From contig JAEDMR010000124.1 of NCBI GenBank assembly GCA_016302925.1, positions 1-5,939 of the forward strand: 5,939 bases of DNA, given 5' to 3'. This document shows, piece after piece, positions 1 through 5,178 of this stretch. Source of the DNA: Bacillota bacterium (GTDB taxonomy: Bacteria > Bacillota > Clostridia > Peptostreptococcales > Anaerovoracaceae). The notes under the pieces were generated by a model. It was not told where the DNA came from, ran no database searches, and was given only the letters and a program-made list of their open reading frames with translations. The first letter of the stretch is position 1. Every line of letters starts with the position of its first letter. A program made the translations under genes and the position numbers.

Positions 1-900
1 CTGCAGGCCGCCGATTTCTTCCAGAATGGTCGGACTGCCGGCGATGGTGATGCACTCGTCCCCCAGGATCTGGGAGGTGTTCTTCTTATTGATATTGACT
101 ACAACGCTGGCCAGATTGAATTCCACGCCGGCCAGGAGCCCCTCTTCATAGACGGGAACGTTGTAGATGGCTTCATCCAGCATGTCCACCAGCTTGGCGG
201 CGTTTGGAATGCCTTTGCCGTTGATGACCAGGATCACCATGACCTGTCCGGTGCCGGCTGCGGTGCGGACGATCAGGTGGCGCATGAGGCCCTTTTCCCA
301 CCGCGGATCATAGGATGTGATGTGGTCTTCCTCCATGAACTGGCGGAGGGCCTGGGCGGCGGCCATGGCGGGTTCTGACTGAAGCAGGCAATCGCTGACG
401 TCAACCACGTCGTGGCTCTTGGCCTGATAGAATCCGATTCGCGGCTCATGGACCGGGGTGACAATGCCGCCTTTTTTCGTGATCAGACCGCCGGTGCTGA
501 CGGGCATGCTGGCCTTATTCCGGTAGCGGAAAGGTTCGTCCTCCATGCCGATAATGGGCCGAATCACCGGATTTTCCAGTCCGCCCAGCCGGGTCAGCTT
601 GTCTGCAACCTGTTTTTCTTTCAGGGCTAGCTGCGCTTCGTAATCCAGATTGCTGTAGGTGCAGCCGCCGCACTGGCTGCTGTAAGGGCACAGCGGCTCC
701 ATGCGGTTTTCTGATGGCTCTGTGATTTCTGTCAGACGGCCGAAACCGTAATGCTTCTTCACTTTCGTCAGTTCGGCCTTCACCACATCGCCTACCACCG
801 CATCCTTCACGAATACGGTGAATCCGTCTGCTTTGCCGATGCCCTGGCCTTCGGCCGACATGTCTTCTATTTTTAATTCTAAGATCTGTCCTTTTTCCAT
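1..900 (-). CDS. rlmD: 23S rRNA (uracil-C5)-methyltransferase, RlmD/RumA family, C-terminal part missing (cut by window edge)
   Basis: This is an SAM-dependent RNA methyltransferase that makes 5-methyluridine in 23S rRNA. The 300 visible residues hold an N-terminal TRAM-like RNA-binding region (about 1-60, with the EGQGIGK start typical of the family). A [4Fe-4S] cysteine motif follows: C71-x5-C77-x2-C80 (CPYSSQCGGC), with the likely fourth ligand C171 (SDCLLQ). The central region has the family's FRYRNKA stretch at 124-130. The frame is open to the left edge at ...EEIGGLQ, just where family members continue into the SAM-binding catalytic domain, so about 150 residues, including the catalytic Cys, lie outside. 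Start 900 is chosen because AAAGGAG (911-917) sits 10 nt upstream; an in-frame ATG at 909 is only 1 nt from it. The site could be U1939, U747 or both (RlmCD-type), which the sequence here cannot decide. The gene has its own promoter and is insulated by a terminator upstream. Confidence 0.9.
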   Translation of the reverse strand, partial: MEKGQILELKIEDMSAEGQGIGKADGFTVFVKDAVVGDVVKAELTKVKKHYGFGRLTEITEPSENRMEPLCPYSSQCGGCTYSNLDYEAQLALKEKQVADKLTRLGGLENPVIRPIIGMEDEPFRYRNKASMPVSTGGLITKKGGIVTPVHEPRIGFYQAKSHDVVDVSDCLLQSEPAMAAAQALRQFMEEDHITSYDPRWEKGLMRHLIVRTAAGTGQVMVILVINGKGIPNAAKLVDMLDEAIYNVPVYEEGLLAGVEFNLASVVVNINKKNTSQILGDECITIAGSPTILEEIGGLQ

Positions 901-936
901 ATAAAGCATTCTCCTTTTTCTTTTGCACTTATTACA

Positions 937-965
937 ACTATACTATAATTCTCCGATTTCTGCAA
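937..965 (-). promoter_or_regulatory. Sigma-A promoter of the rRNA methyltransferase gene
   Basis: On the minus strand there is a -35 TTGCAG (960-965), a 17-bp spacer and a -10 TATAGT (937-942). Transcription would start near 930 and give a leader of about 30 nt that contains the AAAGGAG ribosome binding site. It lies between the preceding operon's terminator and the gene, as expected for an independent promoter. Confidence 0.65.
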
Positions 966-993
966 TGAAGAAGCTTCCACCATTTTCAGACCA

Positions 994-1029
994 TATTAAA
1001 AACCCGGGCTGCTCGTCAGTCCGGGTTTT
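994..1029 (-). terminator. Rho-independent terminator of the chrA pair
   Basis: An inverted repeat pairs 999-1010 with 1018-1029: AAAACCCGGGCT against AGTCCGGGTTTT, 12 bp with one G-U pair and a 7-nt loop. Read leftward, the stem is followed by TTTTTAATAT. It begins 18 nt past the stop of the second chrA gene. The A-run on one arm and T-run on the other could let it work in both directions. Confidence 0.88.
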
Positions 1030-1046
1030 ATCAACATGTTTCGTTT

Positions 1047-1631
1047 CTACACCCCTGCGAAATGGAACACGATGCCCACCACCGCAGAAAACACGATGAA
1101 ATATACAGGATGGAGACCTTTGGTCTTTTTCACCCACCGGGTCAGTACCAGCAGGAGTGCAGCCAAGGCGATGGCTTTCCACTGGAACAGATCCACGATG
1201 GAGCCGGTCTGCTGGTAGAGAGCGGTGTTCATCAGGGAAATCTCAACCACCAGAATGCCTGCTGCCGTAATCAGCCCCACAGAAGCAGGACGCAGTCCGT
1301 AGAAGGCTCCTTCCACATATACATTATTTCTGAACTTATCTAAAATGGCGGTGATGATCAGCACCAGGGCAATACCCGGGATAATGGTGCCGATGGTGGC
1401 AGCAAGTGCACCGGGGATACCGGCTGTGGTGTAGCCTACATAGGTGGCCATGTTTATACCAATCGGCCCCGGAGTTGACTCGGATACTGCCAGCATGTCC
1501 GCAATCTGTGCGTAGGTGAACCAGCCGGTCTTATCCGACATATCATACAGGAACGGCAGAGTTGCCATGCCGCCTCCCACAGAGAACAGGCCGATCTTCA
1601 GGAATTCAAAAAACAGTCGAATCAATGTCAT
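1047..1631 (-). CDS. Chromate transporter family protein, half-size ChrA (second gene of the pair)
   Basis: This is a 194-residue integral membrane protein with one CHR domain, about half the length of classical ChrA. Signature segments are the GGG motif after the first amphipathic helix (SVGGGMATLPFL, 18-28), the STPGPIGINMATYVGY segment (52-67), and the GAFYGLRPASVGL segment (108-120). Hydrophobic stretches at about 76-97, 116-133, 153-165 and 177-192 suggest five to six membrane segments. Start 1631 is chosen over upstream in-frame codons because AGGAGG (1640-1645) lies 8 nt upstream and the ATG overlaps the stop of the preceding gene (ATGA). That overlap implies translational coupling. 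The family includes proton-coupled chromate/sulfate exporters, and short-chain pairs are thought to act as heterodimers. The actual substrate in an anaerobe is unknown, so I give no gene symbol. Confidence 0.87.
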   Translation of the reverse strand: MTLIRLFFEFLKIGLFSVGGGMATLPFLYDMSDKTGWFTYAQIADMLAVSESTPGPIGINMATYVGYTTAGIPGALAATIGTIIPGIALVLIITAILDKFRNNVYVEGAFYGLRPASVGLITAAGILVVEISLMNTALYQQTGSIVDLFQWKAIALAALLLVLTRWVKKTKGLHPVYFIVFSAVVGIVFHFAGV

Positions 1632-2176
1632 TTCGCCTTCCTCCTTCCTGCCATCTGAATCAGGATGCCCAGGATCCCTGCACCGACCACGAAGAGAATC
1701 GGGCTCAGGTCCAGGAACAGCGATCCTGCTGTCACCACCAGAAAGATGGCCAGACATTTTTTATCCACCATGGAACTTTTCCAAAGTTTCAGGATAGAGT
1801 TGAAAATCAGCACGCAGACGCAGACGCGGATTCCAGCGAAGGCATTCTGCACAGCCGGCACATCTGCAAATGCAGTCAGAAGAGCTGCGATAATCGTAAT
1901 GATAATCAGCGGCGGCGTGACCGCGCCCAGTCCGCTGGCAATGGCACCGGCAGTGCCTTTTCGTTTCTGTCCCACAAAACCCAGGGTATTGACCATGATA
2001 ATGCCCGGCAGGCACTGAGCCAGTGCATAATAGTCGAGGATTTCTTCCTCCGTATTCCACGGCTTTTTTTCCACCACTTCCTTCTGCAGAATCGGCAGCA
2101 TGGCATAGCCGCCGCCGAAGGTCATGGCGCCCACTTTCACCGAGGTGAAATAAATTTCAAATAGTTCTTTCAACAT
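1628..2176 (-). CDS. Chromate transporter family protein, half-size ChrA (first gene of the pair)
   Basis: This is a 182-residue membrane protein homologous to its downstream partner and probably the other half of a two-subunit CHR transporter. It has the amphipathic N-terminus, GGGYAMLPILQKEVVEKKPW (21-40) and LAQCLPGIIMVNTLGFVGQ (52-70), which aligns with STPGPIGINMATYVGY in the partner. Hydrophobic segments follow at about 85-101, 118-131, 141-155 and 158-174. Position 59 carries Ile where the partner has Pro (LPGII against TPGPI), which may reflect specialisation of the two halves. Its stop overlaps the partner's start by 4 nt. The ATG at 2176 is the only plausible start, since an in-frame TAA lies at 2207-2209 with no ATG, GTG or TTG between. 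No Shine-Dalgarno is at normal distance; AAAGGAG (2210-2216) is 33 nt upstream, beyond a small hairpin. Confidence 0.86.
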   Translation of the reverse strand: MLKELFEIYFTSVKVGAMTFGGGYAMLPILQKEVVEKKPWNTEEEILDYYALAQCLPGIIMVNTLGFVGQKRKGTAGAIASGLGAVTPPLIIITIIAALLTAFADVPAVQNAFAGIRVCVCVLIFNSILKLWKSSMVDKKCLAIFLVVTAGSLFLDLSPILFVVGAGILGILIQMAGRRKAK

Positions 2177-2230
2177 TTCGAATGATATTTTCGGCCCCCA
2201 GGCCGGTTACTCCTTTCCGTCTCCATTCAT
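2170..2230 (-). other. chrA leader with two overlapping mini-ORFs (tentative)
   Basis: The short leader between the chrA promoter and the first chrA ATG contains two mini-ORFs in frames different from each other. One spans 2207-2230 and encodes MNGDGKE; it shares the frame of chrA and its stop directly follows GGAG. The other spans 2170-2226 and encodes 18 residues (METERSNRPGGRKYHSKC); its stop TGA lies just inside the chrA start (ATGTTGA). Because the chrA start lacks a ribosome binding site at normal spacing, translation of the longer mini-ORF could deliver ribosomes by coupling. Neither mini-ORF has a strong ribosome binding site and both start within about 10 nt of the predicted transcript end, so this may be chance. 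Confidence 0.25.
2192..2205 (-). promoter_or_regulatory. GC-rich hairpin in the chrA leader
   Basis: CGGCC (2192-2196) and GGCCG (2201-2205) form a 5-bp all-GC stem with a 4-nt loop in the leader RNA. It lies between the AAAGGAG at 2210-2216 and the first chrA ATG at 2176. It could loop out the excess spacing or modulate translation. No T-tract follows, so it is not a terminator. Confidence 0.35.
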
Positions 2231-2240
2231 TCACTTATCC

Positions 2241-2269
2241 AGTATACCATTCCCCATCCATCAGTGCAA
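2241..2269 (-). promoter_or_regulatory. Extended -10 sigma-A promoter of the chrA pair
   Basis: On the minus strand there is a -35 TTGCAC (2264-2269), an exact 17-bp spacer and a -10 TATACT (2241-2246). A TG dinucleotide one base upstream of the -10 (TGGTATACT) makes it an extended -10 element. Predicted transcription start is near 2234, giving a leader of about 58 nt before the chrA ATG. Confidence 0.75.
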
Positions 2270-2272
2270 AAT

Positions 2273-2311
2273 GAATTTTACAGAGACAGTCCAGACTGCC
2301 TCTGCAAATTC
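2273..2311 (-). terminator. Long dyad after the M20 peptidase gene, probable terminator
   Basis: Bases 2281-2290 pair with 2295-2304 (10 bp, one G-U, loop of 4). The stem can extend outward through 2273-2278 pairing with 2306-2311 across a small bulge. The core stem starts 24 nt past the peptidase stop codon, where a terminator would be expected. Read leftward, the core is followed by TAAAATTCATTTT, only a weak U-tract. The dyad also lies directly upstream of the chrA -35 box, so an operator role is possible instead. Confidence 0.5.
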
Positions 2312-2328
2312 AAAAGTCATTCAGAAGG

Positions 2329-3465
2329 TTATGCATTTAACATGTCGCGTACAATCCGTTTGTAGATTTCAATGCACGCTGTCACATGGGCATAGTATCC
2401 GTATTCATTTGCCTGGTGCATGTTGCCGCCGGATGGCCCGAAGGTAATTGTCGGGATTCCCATTGCTCCCAGAATACAGGAATCGCAAACGGACATATCA
2501 TATGCACACGGCAATGTTTCTCCCACGATGTCCGCATAATGCTTTCTCACCGATTTTACCAGTTCATGATCTTCCGGCACATCAAACGCTTCCATATACG
2601 GCAGTTCTCTTGGACGAAGCTGAATCTCCACCTTCTCTGCGATTCCCAGTTTCTCCGCCAGTTCCACAAGCTGCTTTCGGCAGCCTTCCGTCGTTTCTCC
2701 GGGAACAACATATCGTTCCACACCGATTTTGCATTCATCACATACCTTCAGCGCATTATCATAACCACCTTCGATGGTTTTTACGCACCATGTTCCGCAA
2801 TTCATCTTCGGATGGGACGCCGTCGGCAGCTTTTCGATTTCAGCCGCAAATGCCGCTGCCGTCAGGATTGCATTTTCGCCTTCCTGCGGATAGTATTTCG
2901 TATGTGCAACCTTTCCCTTTACCAGGATATCGTAGACATATCTTCCGCGAAAGCCGACCGCTACATTGTCAAATCTGCATTCTCCCATCACTGCATAATC
3001 AACCGAATCCAGCCACCCTTCTGCCTTCACCTGATAGGTCCCTCTGGAAAGTACCTCCTCATCCGCGACAAATGCCGCCGTGATCTTTCCGGTGAATTCC
3101 TCTCTGTGCTCTGTATAGTAGCGCAGCGTCTCCAGAATTGCAGTATCGCCGCCTTTCATATCCATTGCACCCCGGCCGTAGGTTCTGTCTCCGACGACGG
3201 TCGGCACCAGAGGATTGGTCTCCCATCCCTTTCCAAAATCCACCGTGTCGATATGACCGATCAGCAAAATATTTTTTCCCGGCTTTCCGCTGTCTAATAC
3301 CGTGACGACGGAATCGGACTGTGTCATTTCCCGATAGTGCGTATAATGCGGCGTAAGGCCCATGCTTTCCAGTTCCCTGCCTATGAAATGTGCAATTTCG
3401 TTTTCATTTCCGCTTACGCTGTTGATTCGGATCAAATCCTGATACAGCTTTTCCACTCTGTCCAT
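2329..3465 (-). CDS. M20 family metallopeptidase / amidohydrolase (ArgE/DapE/CPG2-like)
   Basis: This is a 378-residue cytoplasmic zinc-dependent hydrolase with all expected M20 active-site residues. They are H71 and D73 (GHIDTVD), bridging D102 (GRGAMDMKGG), general base E136 and metal ligand E137 (ADEE), ligand E162 (GE) and C-terminal ligand H350 (NMHQANEYG). The inserted dimerisation domain occupies about 170-285, with RGRYVYDILVKGKVAHTKYYP and the family's conserved His at 188. There is no signal peptide. Family members cleave N-acyl amino acids, N-succinyl-diaminopimelate, dipeptides or folyl-glutamate amide bonds; the substrate here cannot be read from sequence. Start 3465 has AAGGAGGAG (3476-3484) 10 nt upstream. 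The gene lies 47 nt downstream of the NhaC-type antiporter with no terminator between, so both are likely cotranscribed from the sigma-54 promoter. It probably hydrolyses whatever the antiporter brings in, which is inference. Confidence 0.9.
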   Translation of the reverse strand: MDRVEKLYQDLIRINSVSGNENEIAHFIGRELESMGLTPHYTHYREMTQSDSVVTVLDSGKPGKNILLIGHIDTVDFGKGWETNPLVPTVVGDRTYGRGAMDMKGGDTAILETLRYYTEHREEFTGKITAAFVADEEVLSRGTYQVKAEGWLDSVDYAVMGECRFDNVAVGFRGRYVYDILVKGKVAHTKYYPQEGENAILTAAAFAAEIEKLPTASHPKMNCGTWCVKTIEGGYDNALKVCDECKIGVERYVVPGETTEGCRKQLVELAEKLGIAEKVEIQLRPRELPYMEAFDVPEDHELVKSVRKHYADIVGETLPCAYDMSVCDSCILGAMGIPTITFGPSGGNMHQANEYGYYAHVTACIEIYKRIVRDMLNA

Positions 3466-3512
3466 TCGCTCTTTTCTCCTCCTTGACTCCCTGTGCTTTG
3501 ATTATAGTACGG

Positions 3513-4922
3513 CTATGCAGCCTTTTCAACATTTTCTTCTGTCGTCTTCGCCAGACCGATTCCGGTAATGGAAATCAGCAGTGTAAACAGGATGGACAGC
3601 CACAGCATCGGTGCAAACGGCAGGAACGCCATGTTTGCTACGCCCAGGGTTGCTGCCGTGTAAGAACCGGTTGTGGACCACGGTACCATTGGTGCAAGAC
3701 CCGTTCCGGTATCCAGCATGGAACGCATTAGGTTCTTCTTATCCAGACCATACTTCGGATACATATCCTTTACCATGCCGCCGATGACCGGATATGTGAC
3801 ATAGTAAGCTCCGGTGATAAAGAAGAACAGGGTGTGTATCAGCGTACAGCCAAGGGACATGCTCTTCGCATTTTTCGCCACCTTTTCCATATAGCCCAGC
3901 AGAATATCCAGAACACCTGCTGCTTTCAGCGGCGAACCGAAGATTGCTGCAGCCATCAGCAAGGTAATGGTTCCCTGCATGCTTGTTAATCCGCCCCGGT
4001 TCAGCATTGCATCAACGGTCGCAGAACCGGATTCTCCTGCATATCCGGAATACATGGTGCTCAGAAGCGTAGCGAAATCCATTCCCTGCACTGCCATTGC
4101 GAAAATGCCGCCGACTACAATACCTGCCACAAAGGTCGGGATCGTTGGTTTCTTCAGAACAATTAATACGATAACCACAAGAACCGGAATCAGCAGAATC
4201 GGGGATAAGTGGAAATTGGAAGAAACGGTCTGGATAATATCTTCATAGACTTCTCCTCCGACCGTGCCATCCCCATAGCGCAATCCGTAAATCACGAAGA
4301 ACACCAGGGAAATCACATATGCCGGTCCTGTTGTAATCAATGCATGCTTGATACCTGTCATCATATCGGTGTCCGTCACAGAAGATGTGATAACCGGTGA
4401 ATCGGATAGCGGGGAAATCTTATCCCCGAAAAATGCACCAACCACGATGGCACCTGCTGCCGCGGCTTCTGGGATGCCCAGGCCCTGTGCTACACCCATA
4501 CATGCCACACCGACCGTTGCCAGGGTGCCCCAGGAAGTTCCTGCGCACACAGACATGAAAGTACATAGCAGACAGACGATTGGCAGGAACAGACCCGGGG
4601 TAATGATTTTCATTCCGTAATAAATCATAACCGGAACCGTACCAGCTGCCATCCAAGTGGATACCAGAGTACCCACCGCAAGAAGAATCAGCATGGCCAC
4701 AATCATGGAAGCGATCGTTTCTTTGATGCTCTTCTGAATTTCATCATATCCGATTCCAAAGGCCCATGCCATTGCTGCCAGAATCACACCGCCGCCTGCC
4801 AGAACAATTCGATTGTTCACTTTCAAGACTAATAATCCTACAATAATAACTGCAATTCCCACCGCAAGCATCAACAGTGCCTGCCATGGCTTTACGATTT
4901 TTTTCTGAATTTCGGGATTCAT
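3513..4922 (-). CDS. NhaC-family Na+/H+ antiporter-type transporter
   Basis: This is a 469-residue polytopic membrane protein with about eleven or twelve hydrophobic segments (the first at about 12-34, the last at about 437-457). NhaC-family marks are the AGTSWGTLATVG segment (127-138), GAFFGDKISPLSDSP (162-176) with its charged Asp/Lys pair inside the membrane region, and MVPWSTTGSYTAATLG (412-427). Family members exchange Na+ for H+, and relatives such as Bacillus MleN exchange malate/H+ for lactate/Na+, so an organic substrate is possible. The residues after SPLSD (SPVITSSVTDTD) differ from the TTNLA usual in classical NhaC, which fits a substrate variant. Start 4922 is chosen over the longer in-frame ATG at 4973 because AGGAGG (4929-4934) lies 6 nt upstream. 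The longer start has no ribosome binding site and would fall about 10 nt from the sigma-54 transcription start. It is the first gene of the operon with the M20 hydrolase. Confidence 0.9.
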   Translation of the reverse strand: MNPEIQKKIVKPWQALLMLAVGIAVIIVGLLVLKVNNRIVLAGGGVILAAMAWAFGIGYDEIQKSIKETIASMIVAMLILLAVGTLVSTWMAAGTVPVMIYYGMKIITPGLFLPIVCLLCTFMSVCAGTSWGTLATVGVACMGVAQGLGIPEAAAAGAIVVGAFFGDKISPLSDSPVITSSVTDTDMMTGIKHALITTGPAYVISLVFFVIYGLRYGDGTVGGEVYEDIIQTVSSNFHLSPILLIPVLVVIVLIVLKKPTIPTFVAGIVVGGIFAMAVQGMDFATLLSTMYSGYAGESGSATVDAMLNRGGLTSMQGTITLLMAAAIFGSPLKAAGVLDILLGYMEKVAKNAKSMSLGCTLIHTLFFFITGAYYVTYPVIGGMVKDMYPKYGLDKKNLMRSMLDTGTGLAPMVPWSTTGSYTAATLGVANMAFLPFAPMLWLSILFTLLISITGIGLAKTTEENVEKAA

Positions 4923-4994
4923 TCTTTTCCTCCTGTACGTTACTGACAAAAGGTGCGCACGTTTGTCTCTCATTTAAACTACACTTTTCTATTA

Positions 4995-5010
4995 AGCAAA
5001 AGCTGTGCCA
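4995..5010 (-). promoter_or_regulatory. Sigma-54 (-24/-12) promoter of the antiporter-hydrolase operon
   Basis: The minus strand reads TGGCAC-AGCTT-TTGCT, matching the sigma-54 consensus TGGCAC-N5-TTGCW at every defined position, with GG (-24) and GC (-12) separated by exactly 10 nt. Transcription would start near 4984, giving a leader of about 60 nt to the antiporter ATG at 4922. Sigma-54 promoters require an AAA+ activator bound upstream; the divergent gene at 5176 is the obvious candidate. Confidence 0.88.
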
Positions 5011-5030
5011 ACGATTTTCACAGGAATATC

Positions 5031-5064
5031 ACATTTTTATGGGATGATACATTTTTTTGGGATG
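5031..5064. repeat. Tandem 16-bp direct repeat upstream of the sigma-54 promoter
   Basis: ACATTTTTATGGGATG (5031-5046) is followed after 2 bp by ACATTTTTTTGGGATG (5049-5064): 15 of 16 bases identical, 18-bp period. Relative to the sigma-54 start the pair lies at about -47 to -80, so it could be an upstream activator site for the divergent regulator. A 12-base exact partial copy, TTTTATGGGATG, recurs at 5167-5178 over the regulator's start codon. Confidence 0.6.
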
Positions 5065-5089
5065 TTTTCGATTCTTTCCGAATTTTATG

Positions 5090-5118
5090 TTGATTTTACA
5101 TGATTTTTATGATATATT
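5090..5118 (+). promoter_or_regulatory. Extended -10 sigma-A promoter of the divergent regulator gene
   Basis: On the plus strand there is a -35 TTGATT (5090-5095), a 17-bp spacer and a -10 TATATT (5113-5118), with TG at 5110-5111 giving the extended -10 TGATATATT. Transcription would start near 5125 and yield a leader of about 50 nt. It is the best match in the AT-rich intergenic region. Confidence 0.6.
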
Positions 5119-5119
5119 C

Positions 5120-5139
5120 ATAGCCGTATTCACGGTTAT
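5120..5139. repeat. Inverted repeat at the predicted transcription start of the regulator gene
   Basis: The sequence ATAGCCGT-ATTC-ACGGTTAT has an 8-bp dyad with one G-T mismatch, spanning the predicted start site of the rightward promoter. A related weaker dyad, CGTA-TTT-TACG, lies at 5152-5162. Either could be an operator or a small 5' hairpin in the regulator mRNA. Confidence 0.4.
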
Positions 5140-5166
5140 TCTTCGAATTATCGTATTTTACGGGAG

Positions 5167-5178
5167 TTTTATGGGATG
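5167..5178 (+). repeat. Third partial copy of the direct repeat, over the regulator start codon
   Basis: TTTTATGGGATG is identical to 5035-5046 in the first unit of the tandem repeat, 132 bp away. It covers the space between GGGAG (5162-5166) and the ATG at 5176, so a protein bound here would block translation or transcription of the regulator. It also creates a two-codon ORF, ATGGGATGA (5171-5179), whose stop overlaps the start codon. Confidence 0.4.

Noticed and set aside
943..1182. Minus-strand open frame across the chrA terminator
   Set aside because: It reads out of frame through the chrA 3' end and through a strong terminator, with no ribosome binding site or recognisable product.
1632..1757. 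N-terminal extension of the second chrA gene into the first
   Set aside because: The extended part is a shadow of the first gene's C-terminal coding region; the ATGA overlap and AGGAGG define the start at 1631.
1562..2164. Plus-strand open frame (200 codons) opposite the chrA pair
   Set aside because: The translation is low-quality (His, Gln, Arg and Ser rich) and overlaps two clear membrane-protein genes on the other strand.
2386..3297. Long plus-strand open frame (303 codons) opposite the M20 gene
   Set aside because: It is antisense to a gene with a complete active site, its translation is Cys/His/Phe-rich with no recognisable domain, and no ribosome binding site precedes it.
4923..4973. 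N-terminal 17-residue extension of the antiporter (start at 4973)
   Set aside because: It has no ribosome binding site, is basic and not family-like, and would start about 10 nt from the sigma-54 transcription start; the ATG at 4922 has AGGAGG at good spacing.
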